64,000 nucleotides of DNA from JBBROS01 sp963792675. GTDB lineage: Bacteria > Pseudomonadota > Alphaproteobacteria > Acetobacterales > Acetobacteraceae. The stretch is from positions 3,596,001 to 3,660,000 of the forward strand of contig CAWBWT010000002.1 in assembly GCA_963792675.1 (NCBI GenBank). Reading direction: 5' to 3'. Under the pieces are notes generated by a model. The model did not search any database, had not been told where the DNA came from, and saw nothing but the letters and a program-made list of their open reading frames with translations. The translations under genes and the position numbers were made by a program. This document shows positions 48,339-57,316 of this stretch, one piece after another. Each line of letters begins with the position of its first letter. Within the stretch, counting starts at the first letter, position 1.

Positions 48339-49501
48339 TCAACCGCATCGCCGAGTTCCATCCCGAGATGACGGAATGGCGCCACGACCTGCACACCCAT
48401 CCGGAGCTGGCGTTGAACGAGCACCGCACCTCGGGCCTCGTGCAAGAGAAGCTGCGGGCGTTCGGCGTGGACGAGGTGCACGCCGGCATCGCCACCACCG
48501 GCGTGGTCGGCGTCATCCACGGCAACGCGCCGGGACCGGGCATCGGCCTGCGCGCCGACATGGACGCGCTGCCGATCCACGAGGAGACCGGGTTGCCGTA
48601 TGCCAGCCAGACGCCCGGCGTGATGCACGCCTGCGGCCATGACGGGCACACCACGATGCTGCTGGGCGCCGCCCGGTATCTCGCGGAAACCCGCAACTTC
48701 GCCGGCACCGCCTACGTGATCTTCCAGCCGGCCGAGGAGAACAAGGGCGGCGGCCGCATGATGGTGGAGGAAGGCCTGTTCGAGCGCTTCCCGATGAACC
48801 AGGTGTTCGGCATCCACAACTGGCCTGCGGCGCCGGAAGGCGTATTCACCTGGCGCGATGGCCCGGTGATGGCCGCCGTCGCCGACCTCGAGATCACCAT
48901 CACCGGCCAGGGCGCGCACGGGGCGCAGCCGCATCAGGGCACCGACCCGATCGTGGTCGCGGCGGCCATCGTGCAGGCGCTGCAAAGCATCGTCGCCCGC
49001 AACATGGAGCCGGTCGAGGCCGGCGTGGTGACGATCGGCAGCATCCAGGGCGGCCACATCTACAACGTCATCCCCGAGACCGTTCGCATGCTCGGCACCG
49101 CGCGCTGGTTCGCGCCCGAGGTCGGCGACCTGCTGGAGCGCCGGGTCGTGCTGCTGGCGACGCAGATCGCGGCCGGCTTCGGCGCGACGGCGGACGCTCG
49201 CTTCATCCGCACCTATCCGGCGACCGTCAACGACCCCGAGGCGGTCGCGATGTGCCGCCGCGCCGCCGCCGACGTGGTCGGCGAGGCGAAGGTGGAGCAC
49301 ATGGCCAAGCCGACCATGGGCGGCGAGGATTTCAGCTTCATGCTCAACAAGAAACAGGGCGCCTACCTCATGCTCGGCGGCCGTCGCACTCCGGACGACG
49401 CCATGGTCCACCACCCGCGCTACGACTTCAACGACGCCATCCTGCCCGTCGGTGCCAGCTATTTCGCGCGGCTGGTCGAGCAGTTGCTGCCACGCCAATA
49501 G
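48329..49501 (+). CDS. M20 family amidohydrolase (hippurate hydrolase-like)
   Basis: 390 residues from the ATG at 48329, inside the end of the previous gene. Zinc peptidase/aminoacylase: WRHDLHTHPELALNEHRT, HACGHDGHTTMLLG (metal His and Asp), FQPAEENKGGGRMMVEEGLF (Glu), ITGQGAHGAQPHQGTDPI, TMGGEDFSFML. Hydrolyses N-acyl-amino acids. Its substrate is unknown, but the family often acts on N-acylated amino acids or indole-acetyl conjugates. Coupled to the NAD-binding gene by overlap. Confidence 0.92.
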   Translation: MPVINRIAEFHPEMTEWRHDLHTHPELALNEHRTSGLVQEKLRAFGVDEVHAGIATTGVVGVIHGNAPGPGIGLRADMDALPIHEETGLPYASQTPGVMHACGHDGHTTMLLGAARYLAETRNFAGTAYVIFQPAEENKGGGRMMVEEGLFERFPMNQVFGIHNWPAAPEGVFTWRDGPVMAAVADLEITITGQGAHGAQPHQGTDPIVVAAAIVQALQSIVARNMEPVEAGVVTIGSIQGGHIYNVIPETVRMLGTARWFAPEVGDLLERRVVLLATQIAAGFGATADARFIRTYPATVNDPEAVAMCRRAAADVVGEAKVEHMAKPTMGGEDFSFMLNKKQGAYLMLGGRRTPDDAMVHHPRYDFNDAILPVGASYFARLVEQLLPRQ

Positions 49502-49636
49502 GAGGATTTTGCGTCACAAGTGGGGGCCGGGCCCCACCGACCGCGTGCGGCCGGACCTCCTCGGTTGAATGTTCCCCCGAGCAATACCCATTGTAGAGTT
49601 GTGCCGAACGTGGCGCTGCAGTCGAAGGAGGCTGGC

Positions 49637-50662
49637 ATGTCCGGTTCGGAAGCTTCCGTCGATCGCCGCCAGCTGCTGGCAAGCCTGCTCGAGTTCCAGG
49701 CGCCGTCGGTGCGCCGGAGCATGCTGCAGCTCCTGACGACCGGCGGCGCCTATCTGTCCATGCTGGCGCTGATGTATGCGGCGCTGCAGGTGTCGTTCTG
49801 GCTGGCGCTGCCGCTGGCGGTTCCTGCCGCGGGCCTAGTCGTGCGGTTGTTCATCATCCAGCACGATTGCGGGCATGGCTCGTACTTCCGGTCGGCGCGG
49901 GGCAACGCCGCGGTCGGCTGGCTGTGCAGCCTCGCCACCTTCACCCCCTATGCCAGCTGGCGCCGGCAGCACGCCGGCCATCACGCGGTGTGGAACAACC
50001 TCGACCGGCGCGAGAACGCGGACCTCTACTCCACCTGCCTCACGGTGGCCGAATACACGGCCTTGCCGCCGATCCGGCGGCGGCTGTACCGGCTCGTGCG
50101 GCATCCGTTGGTGACGCAAGTGCTGCTGCCGCCGCTCGTGTTCCTGGTGCTGTACCGGGTGCCGTTCGACACGCCCCGGAGCTGGCGGCGCGAGCGGCGC
50201 GGCGTCCACGCCACCAACCTCGCTTTGTGCGCGGCATTGGGCGCGCTCGCGCTGCTGCTCGGCTGGAGTGCGGTGGCGCTGATCGAGCTGCCGGTGATGC
50301 TGTTCGCCTCGATCGCCGGGGTCTGGCTGTTCTCGGTGCAGCACCGGTTCGAGGATGCGGAGTGGATGCGGCAGGGCGAGTGGACAGCGATGCGGGCCGC
50401 GCTGCACGGCAGCTCCTACCTCGAGCTGCCGCGTTGGCTGCAGTGGTTCACCGGCAATATCGGCTTCCACCACGTGCATCATCTGGTGCCGCGGGTGCCG
50501 AATTACCGCCTGGAAGCCTGTCACGCGGCGCTTGCGGGCCGCGCCGGGCCGGTGCGCCGGCTGTCCTTCGCGGACGCGTGGCGGGCACCGAGTTTCGCGC
50601 TGTGGGACGAGGTCGCGGCGCGGATGACGCCGTTTCCGCGGAGCGAACGCCGGCGTGGCTAA
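49637..50662 (+). CDS. Membrane fatty acid desaturase
   Basis: 341 residues from the ATG at 49637 with AAGGAGG upstream. Di-iron membrane desaturase with the three histidine boxes: HDCGHGSYF, RRQHAGHHAVW (HxxHH type) and HHVHHLVPRVPNYRL, and four membrane helices. Introduces a double bond into acyl chains of membrane lipids, possibly in cold adaptation. Its last bases overlap the radA start (8 bp). Confidence 0.92.
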   Translation: MSGSEASVDRRQLLASLLEFQAPSVRRSMLQLLTTGGAYLSMLALMYAALQVSFWLALPLAVPAAGLVVRLFIIQHDCGHGSYFRSARGNAAVGWLCSLATFTPYASWRRQHAGHHAVWNNLDRRENADLYSTCLTVAEYTALPPIRRRLYRLVRHPLVTQVLLPPLVFLVLYRVPFDTPRSWRRERRGVHATNLALCAALGALALLLGWSAVALIELPVMLFASIAGVWLFSVQHRFEDAEWMRQGEWTAMRAALHGSSYLELPRWLQWFTGNIGFHHVHHLVPRVPNYRLEACHAALAGRAGPVRRLSFADAWRAPSFALWDEVAARMTPFPRSERRRG

Positions 50663-52059
50663 GCCTTCTGCGCGCTACGTCTGCCAGTCCTGCGGCGCCG
50701 TATACCCGAAATGGGTGGGCAAGTGCGACGCGTGCGGCGAATGGAACACACTGGTCGAGGAAACCGTCGAAGCCCGGCCCGGCGCCGCCAAGACGGGAGC
50801 CGGCCGCCGGGTCGCCTTCGTGGGCCTGCAGGGCAGCGCTGAACCACCGCCGCGCGCCCAGGCCGGGATCGCCGAGTTGGACCGTGTGCTCGGCGGCGGT
50901 TTCGTGCCCGCCTCCGTCGTGCTGGTCGGCGGCGACCCCGGGATCGGCAAGTCCACACTGATGCTGCAAGCCGCGGCCCGGCTGGCCCGCAGCGGGCGCC
51001 GCGTCATGTACATCTCCGGCGAGGAATCGATCGACCAAGTGCGCATGCGCGCCCGCCGCCTCGACCTCGACGACGCGCCGCTGCAGCTCGCCGCCGCGAT
51101 CAACGTGCGCGACATCGCCGCCTCGCTCGAGACCGAGCCCGACCTAACTTTGGTGGTGATCGAACTCGATCCAAACCATGTGGCTCGACAGCATCGAAAG
51201 CGCACCCGGCACGGTCGGCCAGGTCCGCGCCACCAGCTTCGAGCTGATCCGGCTGGCGAAGTCGCGCGGCTTCTCGCTGGTGCTGGTGGGCCACGTGACC
51301 AAGGAGGGCTCGCTCGCCGGGCCGCGCGTGCTGGAGCACATGGTGGACGCGGTGCTGTATTTCGAAGGCGACCGCGGCCACCAGTTCCGCATCCTGCGCG
51401 CGGTCAAGAATTGGTTCGGCGCCACCGACGAGATCGGCGTGTTCGCCATGACCGAGGCTGGGTTGGCCGAGGTGCCGAACCCGTCCGCCCTGTTCCTCGC
51501 CGAGCGGCGCGGCAACATCGCGGGCTCGGCGGTGTTCGCGGGGCTAGAGGGCACGCGGCCGGTGCTGCTCGAGGTGCAGGCGCTGCTGGCGCCGAACTCG
51601 GGCGGCTCACCGCGGCGGTCGGTGGTCGGCTGGGACGGCGGCCGGCTCGCCATGCTGCTGGCGGTGCTCGAGTTGCGCGCCGGGCTGCGTCTCGGCGGCT
51701 CGGATGTCTACCTCAACGTGGCCGGCGGGCTGCGGGTCACCGAGCCGGCGGCGGACCTCGCCGTGGCCGCCGCCTTGGTGTCGGCGGCGACCGAAACCCC
51801 GACCAGCGCCGGGACGGTCTATTTCGGCGAGGTCGGTCTGTCCGGCGAGATCCGTCAGGTCGCCCAGGCCGACGCACGGCTGAAAGAGGCGCAGAAGCTG
51901 GGCTTCGAGACGGCCACCCTGCCCCGCCGGGTCGCTCGCGGCGTCAAGCAGGCGGCCGCGCCCGACGGGCTGCGGCTCGACGAGCTCGGCCATGTCACCG
52001 ACCTGCTCGCGCGTTTCGCCGGGCGCACACCTGCCAAGCTTTCGACTGTCACGGAATAG
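50655..52059 (+). CDS. radA: DNA repair protein RadA (one-base frameshift; altered KNRFG motif)
   Basis: With one A removed at 51163-51164 it reads as 467 residues, normal for RadA. N-terminal C4 zinc finger (YVCQSCGAVYPKWVGKCDAC), RecA-like ATPase with Walker A GGDPGIGKST, SGEESIDQVRMRARRL, and VVIDSIQTMWLDSIE only after correction; C-terminal Lon-like domain ending GLRLDELGHVTDLLARFAG. Branch migration in recombination. The diagnostic KNRFG motif reads KNWFG (codon TGG at 51412-51414), replacing a usually invariant Arg. GTG start. radA-cvpA-purF is a conserved order. Confidence 0.92.
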
Positions 52060-52120
52060 TCGTCGTTTACCCGGGCCGGTCCGCCCCCTATATCCCGATT
52101 ATCATGCACCGGATCAACGA

Positions 52121-52708
52121 ATGAACTGGGTGGACCTGGTGGTCCTGGCAGTGATCGCGCTGTCCGGCCTGCTCGCCTTCATGCGTGGACTGGTGCGGGA
52201 GGTGCTGGGGCTCGGCGCCTGGATCATCGCCGCCTTCGTCGCCAGCTCCTATGGCGTGTTCCCGCTGGTGCAGCCGTGGATGCGGGCGCAATTCGCCGAC
52301 CCGACCACCGCCGACCTCGTCGCCTTCGGCGGCGTGTTCGTGGTGACGCTGGTTGTGATGTGGATGGTGGCGGCCACGCTCGGTGCGGCCGTGCGCGGCT
52401 CGTTCCTCGGCGGCCTCGACCGGACGCTCGGCCTGGTATTCGGCCTGACGCGCGGCGCCGGGCTGGTCGCGGTGATGTATGTGTTGGTCGGGCTGGCCAT
52501 CCCGACCGAGCAATGGCCGGCCCCGGTCGTGCATGCGGCGACCTTGCCGACCGTTTATCGCGGCGCCGAGTGGATCGCGGCGCAGGTGCCGCCCGCATAC
52601 CGCCCCAGCGTCGCCCCACCGCCTACGGGACGGCCGACCACGTCGGCCATGCTCCTGCAGCCCAAACCCGCCGGCCGCGCCTTCGGCGTTCGCGCCGGGC
52701 GGGAATAG
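52121..52708 (+). CDS. cvpA: CvpA family inner-membrane protein
   Basis: 195 residues, four membrane helices. Typical start MNWVDLVVLAVIALSGLLAF, then FMRGLVREVLGLGAWIIAAF, AATLGAAVRGSFLGGLDRTL and GFGLTRGAGLV-type segment FGLTRGAGLVAVMYVLVG. Function in membrane integrity and colicin V production is poorly known. Between radA and purF, 10 bp before the purF ATG, so almost surely one transcript. Confidence 0.92.
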   Translation: MNWVDLVVLAVIALSGLLAFMRGLVREVLGLGAWIIAAFVASSYGVFPLVQPWMRAQFADPTTADLVAFGGVFVVTLVVMWMVAATLGAAVRGSFLGGLDRTLGLVFGLTRGAGLVAVMYVLVGLAIPTEQWPAPVVHAATLPTVYRGAEWIAAQVPPAYRPSVAPPPTGRPTTSAMLLQPKPAGRAFGVRAGRE

Positions 52709-52718
52709 GAAGAACGCA

Positions 52719-54182
52719 ATGGCATTGGCTCTCGGTCCCGAAGACGACGACAGCCTGCACGAGGAGTGCGGCGTATTCGGCGTATGGGGCGTCTCCGACG
52801 CCGCCGCCGTCACCGCGCTCGGCTTGCACGCGCTGCAGCACCGCGGTCAGGAGGCGACCGGGATCGTCGCCTATGACGGGGTGAAGTTCCACATCCACCG
52901 CGGCCTCGGCCTCGTGGGCGACAATTTCGGCCAGGCCAAGGTGATCGCCTCGCTGCCGGGTCAGAATGCGGTCGGCCATAACCGCTACGCCACCACCGGC
53001 GAAACCATCCTGCGCAACGTGCAGCCGCTCTACGCCGACTTCGTGTTCGGCGGTTTCGCGGTCGCGCATAACGGCAATCTCACCAACGCCCACGCGTTGC
53101 ACAAGGCGCTGGTCCGCCGCGGCTGCCTGTTCCAAAGCACGACCGACAGCGAGGTGTTCATCCACCTGATCGCCATCAGCCTCTATTCCACCGTGGTGGA
53201 CCGGCTGATCGATGCCTTGAAGCAGGTGGTCGGCGCCTATTCGCTGGTCGCGCTCTCGAACGAGGCGCTGATGGGCGTGCGCGACCCGCTTGGCGTGCGG
53301 CCATTGATCTTAGGGCGGATCGGCAACTCCGGCACCGGAGGTTGGGTGCTGGCGTCCGAGACCTGCGCGCTCGACATCGTCGGCGCCGAGTTCGTGCGCG
53401 ACGTCGAGCCCGGCGAGATCGTCATCATCGACGACCGCGGCGTGCGCAGCATCAAGCCGTTCGGCGCCGCGAAAAGCCGGTTTTGCGTGTTCGAGTACAT
53501 CTACTTCGCCCGCCCCAACTCCGTCATGGAGGGCACTCCGGTCTACCATGCGCGCAAGAACATCGGTGCCGAGCTGGCCCGCGAAAGCCACGTCGATGCC
53601 GACCTGATCGTGCCGGTCCCGGACAGCGGCGTGCCGGCGGCGATGGGCTACAGCGTCGAAAGCGGCATCCCGTTCGAGCTCGGCATCATCCGCAACCATT
53701 ATGTCGGCCGCACCTTCATCGAGCCGACCGACAGCATCCGCAATCTCGGGGTGAAGCTGAAGCACTCGGCCAACCGCGCCGCGATCGAGGGCAAGCGCGT
53801 CGTTCTGGTGGACGACAGCATCGTGCGCGGCACCACAAGTCGCAAGATCGTCGAGATGGTGCGCGCCGCTGGCGCCGCCGAGGTGCACATGCGGATCTCC
53901 TCGCCGCCGACCACCCATTCCTGCTTCTACGGCATCGACACGCCCGAGCGCAGCAAGCTGCTGGCGGCCCGGCACAGCGTGGGCGAGATGGCCCGGCTGA
54001 TCGGCGCCGACAGCCTGGCCTTCATTTCGCTCGACGGGCTGTATCGGGCGCTCGGCCAGAAGGGCCGCGACGCGGTGCGGCCGCATTTCTGCGACGCCTG
54101 CTTCACCGGCGAGTACCCGATCGCGCTCGACGACATGTCGGACAACACCGATCGGCAGCTCAGCCTGCTGACCGAAGCCTGA
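52719..54182 (+). CDS. purF: Amidophosphoribosyltransferase
   Basis: 487 residues. First committed step of purine synthesis: PRPP plus glutamine to phosphoribosylamine. The glutaminase N-terminal nucleophile is Cys17 (HEECGVFGVWG), exposed after removal of a short propeptide; GHNRYATTGE, AHNGNLTNA, TDSEVFIHLI follow, and the PRTase part has VPDSGVPAAMGY and the PRPP loop VLVDDSIVRGTT. C-terminal Cys residues (RPHFCDACFTGEYP) match family positions. Standard full length. Confidence 0.95.
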   Translation: MALALGPEDDDSLHEECGVFGVWGVSDAAAVTALGLHALQHRGQEATGIVAYDGVKFHIHRGLGLVGDNFGQAKVIASLPGQNAVGHNRYATTGETILRNVQPLYADFVFGGFAVAHNGNLTNAHALHKALVRRGCLFQSTTDSEVFIHLIAISLYSTVVDRLIDALKQVVGAYSLVALSNEALMGVRDPLGVRPLILGRIGNSGTGGWVLASETCALDIVGAEFVRDVEPGEIVIIDDRGVRSIKPFGAAKSRFCVFEYIYFARPNSVMEGTPVYHARKNIGAELARESHVDADLIVPVPDSGVPAAMGYSVESGIPFELGIIRNHYVGRTFIEPTDSIRNLGVKLKHSANRAAIEGKRVVLVDDSIVRGTTSRKIVEMVRAAGAAEVHMRISSPPTTHSCFYGIDTPERSKLLAARHSVGEMARLIGADSLAFISLDGLYRALGQKGRDAVRPHFCDACFTGEYPIALDDMSDNTDRQLSLLTEA

Positions 54183-54196
54183 CTTTGTTTGTATTC

Positions 54197-54241
54197 GGGG
54201 TCTGGGGCCCGCGGCCCCAGCGGGTCGAGGGCGGCGCCCTC
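54197..54241 (+). repeat. Structured leader repeat, family B copy 3
   Basis: Reads ggggtctggggcccgcggcc then ccagcgggtcgagggcggcg: two adjacent GC stems. It fills the purF-SDR spacer and ends 9 nt before the SDR start codon. Same orientation relative to the next gene as in copies 1 and 2. Confidence 0.7.
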
Positions 54242-54251
54242 GCCTTCCCCT

Positions 54252-54950
54252 ATGCTTGAAGGCACCGTCGCCCTCGTCACGGGCGCCAGCCGCGGCATCG
54301 GCCGAGCCGCCGCGGTCGAACTCGCCCGGCGCGGCACCCACGTCGTCATCACCGCCCGCACCCAAGGCGGGCTCGAGGACACCGACGACGCCGTCCGCGC
54401 CGCCGGCGGCCGGGCGACCATCCTGCCGCACGACCTCGCCGACGGCGGCTCGCTCGACGCACTCGGGCCGACGCTGTTCCAGCGGTTCGGCCGGCTCGAC
54501 GTGCTGGTGCATGCGGCCGGCGTGCTCGGCAAGCTGACGCCGGTGGGGCACATTACGCCGGAGGACTGGGACACGGTGGTCGCGGTCAACGTGACCTCGG
54601 CGTGGCGCCTGATCCGCACCCTCGACCCGCTGCTGCGTGCCTCTCCGGCCGGACGGGCGGTGTTCCTGGCCGACAGCCGGGCACAGGCGCCCTGGGCCTA
54701 TTGGGGGGCATACGGGGCCACCAAGGCCGCGATGGAGCACCTCGTGCGGGCTTGGGCGCACGAGGTGCAGACGATGGGCATCCGCGCCAACCTGTTCGAC
54801 CCGGGCCCGGTCCGCACTCGCCTGCGCGCTGCGGCCTTCCCGGGCGAGAACCCGGCCACCCTGCCGGAGCCGGCCGAGGTGGCCGGTGCGCTGGTCGACC
54901 TCTGTGAACCGGCGCAGGAGCGGACCGGCGAGATCATTCGCCGCAGCTAG
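54252..54950 (+). CDS. Short-chain dehydrogenase/reductase
   Basis: 232 residues from the ATG at 54252. TGASRGIGRAAAVELARRG cofactor loop, HAAGVLGKL in place of NNAG, the Ser in FLADSRAQAPW and YGATK (Y-x-x-x-K). The canonical core matches a conserved SDR next to purF in many alphaproteobacteria; the substrate is unknown. An SD is not visible because the family B repeat occupies the leader. Confidence 0.9.
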   Translation: MLEGTVALVTGASRGIGRAAAVELARRGTHVVITARTQGGLEDTDDAVRAAGGRATILPHDLADGGSLDALGPTLFQRFGRLDVLVHAAGVLGKLTPVGHITPEDWDTVVAVNVTSAWRLIRTLDPLLRASPAGRAVFLADSRAQAPWAYWGAYGATKAAMEHLVRAWAHEVQTMGIRANLFDPGPVRTRLRAAAFPGENPATLPEPAEVAGALVDLCEPAQERTGEIIRRS

Positions 54951-54974
54951 ATTTCTAACCGGCCGAGCGGAGCG

Positions 54975-56270
54975 TTACTCCGCCGGCGAGACTTGCGGCT
55001 CCTGCTCCAACGCCCCGTCATGCCGAAGCGACAGCACGATCACCATCGCCATCAGGCCAAGTGCGCCCAGGCACAGCAGCCCGGCATTGTAGTCGCCGGT
55101 GCGATCCTTGAGGTAGCCCATCAGGTACGGCCCGGCGAAGCCCGACAGGTTGCCGATCGAGTTGATGATGGCGATGCCGCCCGCGGCCGCCGCCCCGGAC
55201 AGGAACGACGTCGGCAGCGTCCAGAATACCGGCAGGCAGCCGAACACGCCGAACGCCGCGATCGAGAACGCGATCATCTTCAGCGTGGGATCGGGCAGGA
55301 ACGTCGTGGCCGCAATGCCGACCGCCGCCACCGCCAGCGCAAAGGCCGCGTGTCCCTTGCGCTCCTGCATCCGGTCCGACCGGCGGCCCCACAGCACAAT
55401 ACCGACCACGCCGACGACATAGGGGATCGCGGTGACGATGCCGGTCCAGAGATAATCCAGGCCGAACGCCTTGACGATTTGGGGCAGGAAGAAGCCAACC
55501 CCGTAATTGCAGGCGACGGCGCCGAAATACACCAGGCTCAATGCCAGCACCCGCGGGTTCAGCAGCGCCTGCCTGACGGTGAAGTGCTGCGCGCGGATCC
55601 GCTGCTTCTCCTCGGCTTCCAGGCGCGACGCCAGCCAGTTGCGCTCGTCGTCCGACAGCCAGTCCGCCAAAGCCGGCCGGTCGGTCAGGTAGAACAGCAC
55701 GACCACCGACAGGACGATCGCCGGCGCCGCTTCCAGGATGAACAGCCATTGCCAGCCCTTGAGGCCAGCCAAACCGTCGAAGCCGAGCAGGTAGCCCGAC
55801 AGCGGCGCACCCAGCACGGAACTCAGCGGGATGGCGGCCATGAAGTAGCCGATGATCCGTGCCCGGTAGCTCGCCGGAAACCACAGCGTCAGATAGAAGA
55901 TGATCCCCGGGAAGAACCCGGCTTCGGCGATGCCGAGCAGGAAGCGAACGAGGTAGAAGCTCGCCTCCCCCTGCACCAGCGCCATCGCCCCCGACAGCAG
56001 GCCCCAGGTGACCATAATCCGCGCGATCCAGCGGCGTGCCCCGAATCGCTCGAGGAACAGGTTCGACGGCACCTCGAACACGAAATAGCTGAGGAAGAAG
56101 ATGCCGGCGCCAAGCCCGTACGCCGTGGAGGAGATGCCGAGATCCTTGTTCATCGTCAGCGAGGCGAAGCCGACGTTCACGCGGTCGAGGTAGGCCACGA
56201 AGTAACAAAGGATCAGGAACGGCACGAGCCGCCATGTGACGCGGCGCATGGTGCGGACTTCGAGGTCCAT
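54975..56270 (-). CDS. MFS transporter, anion:cation symporter family
   Basis: 431 residues, twelve membrane helices. ACS-family marks: CYFVAYLDRVNVGFASLTM, GAGIFFLSYFVFEVPSNLFL, RFLLGIAEAGFFPGIIFYL, and WGRRSDRMQERK in the central loop region, with SIGNLSGFAGPYLMGYLKD near the end. The family includes tartrate, phthalate, hexuronate and related organic acid uptake. No catabolic gene adjoins it. Confidence 0.92.
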   Translation of the reverse strand: MDLEVRTMRRVTWRLVPFLILCYFVAYLDRVNVGFASLTMNKDLGISSTAYGLGAGIFFLSYFVFEVPSNLFLERFGARRWIARIMVTWGLLSGAMALVQGEASFYLVRFLLGIAEAGFFPGIIFYLTLWFPASYRARIIGYFMAAIPLSSVLGAPLSGYLLGFDGLAGLKGWQWLFILEAAPAIVLSVVVLFYLTDRPALADWLSDDERNWLASRLEAEEKQRIRAQHFTVRQALLNPRVLALSLVYFGAVACNYGVGFFLPQIVKAFGLDYLWTGIVTAIPYVVGVVGIVLWGRRSDRMQERKGHAAFALAVAAVGIAATTFLPDPTLKMIAFSIAAFGVFGCLPVFWTLPTSFLSGAAAAGGIAIINSIGNLSGFAGPYLMGYLKDRTGDYNAGLLCLGALGLMAMVIVLSLRHDGALEQEPQVSPAE

Positions 56271-56381
56271 CGGACGATCTCCCGGTGAGCAGCCTGGTTC
56301 AGGCCGGCTGCTGCCGGAAACAAATCACGGCAACGTCACGATTTGGCAAGCCGGAAAACGCGTGCACCGGCCTGACCCGGC

Positions 56382-56736
56382 CTATTTGAGCGGATCGTGG
56401 CCCCAGTTCATCAGCGACTTGCGCCACTTGCTGTCGGTGACGTCGCCGTCCGGACGCTGCGCCGCGTGGCGGTGCACGTAGCCGACGACCTTGCGCATGT
56501 CGGCATGGTCGGCGTCGTCGAGGTCGGCCTGCTTCTTGGCTTTGATCTCCAGGATGCGCTCGCCCATGTGGTGGCCGACCGCCTCGCCGCCGGCGCCCTC
56601 GGCCTTCAAGCCGGCGCCCCGCACCATGCCAACGTGCTGGCTCTCGTCGGTGGCCAGCCAGCGGCGCAGTGAGGCGGCCGGACATGTTCACCACCTCGTG
56701 GAAGGCGCGGCGGATCTCGGCCGGGTCCTCGGTCAC
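56382..56736 (-). CDS. DUF3140 domain protein (one-base frameshift)
   Basis: With one G removed near 56679 it reads as 117 residues. It starts at a GTG that overlaps the stop of the DUF5872 gene (GTGA). IRRAFHEVVNM then, after the frame change, LRRWLATDESQHVG, GEAVGHHMGERILEIKAKKQ, ADMRKVVGYVHRHAAQRP, KWRKSLMNWGHDPLK; the last two segments are the DUF3140 hallmarks. Function unknown; homologues occur in archaea, actinobacteria and rhizobia. Coupled to DUF5872, suggesting a joint role. Confidence 0.8.
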
Positions 56737-57227
56737 GACAGCGCCTCGATCAGTGCCTGCTTCGTCATCTTGGACCGTCCGGCAATCGCCTTTGCCGCCG
56801 CCCGGTGCCGGAGTTCGGCCACCGGCAGGTCGGCCAGGTGCGAGCCGGATACCTTCTTCGCCACGTCGGCGGGCTGCCCGGAGAACTGCTTGCCGCGCCG
56901 CATGTCGGCGCGCTTCTTGGCCGTCGTCCGCTTGTATTCGTCGTCGGTCAGCTGCTCGCGCGCGTGCTTCGGCAAGTAGCGCTCGCCGGTCTCGAGGCTC
57001 TCCTTGCCGGACTTGGTGCCCCATTCTTCATGGGTCCATTGCGACAGGTGATTGTCGGCCGTCTTCTTGCCGCGGTAGCCGCCGCCGGCCTTCTTGTATT
57101 CCGACACCGCAAGCTGCGCCTTGCGGGCCGACCACTGCCCGGCGTTGCCGCCCTTGTCGCCGGCTGTGACTTGTTCCTTGACCTTGTCCCACAACGCTGG
57201 ATCGGTCCGCTGCGCCGTGCCGGCCAT
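56733..57227 (-). CDS. DUF5872 domain protein with C-terminal Rho_N/SAP-like motif
   Basis: 164 residues, very basic. N-terminal DUF5872 core: LWDKVKEQVTAGDKGGNAGQ, WSARKAQLAVSEYKKAGGGY, GKKTADNHLSQWTHEEWGTK, EYKRTTAKKRADMRRGKQFS. The final 30 residues (LADLPVAELRHRAAAK, GRSKMTKQALIEALS) resemble the Rho N-terminal/SAP-like helix-extended-helix used for nucleic acid binding. Likely DNA- or RNA-associated, role unknown. First gene of the pair with DUF3140; divergent from the epimerase. Confidence 0.82.
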   Translation of the reverse strand: MAGTAQRTDPALWDKVKEQVTAGDKGGNAGQWSARKAQLAVSEYKKAGGGYRGKKTADNHLSQWTHEEWGTKSGKESLETGERYLPKHAREQLTDDEYKRTTAKKRADMRRGKQFSGQPADVAKKVSGSHLADLPVAELRHRAAAKAIAGRSKMTKQALIEALS

Positions 57228-57316
57228 GCTGGTGCTCCGTTAGTCTGTACTGGTCGCGCAACGCCGACCGCCCGGCCGTGGTTGCGCCGGCGCCGCAGCT
57301 GGCGTTCGATGGCGCA

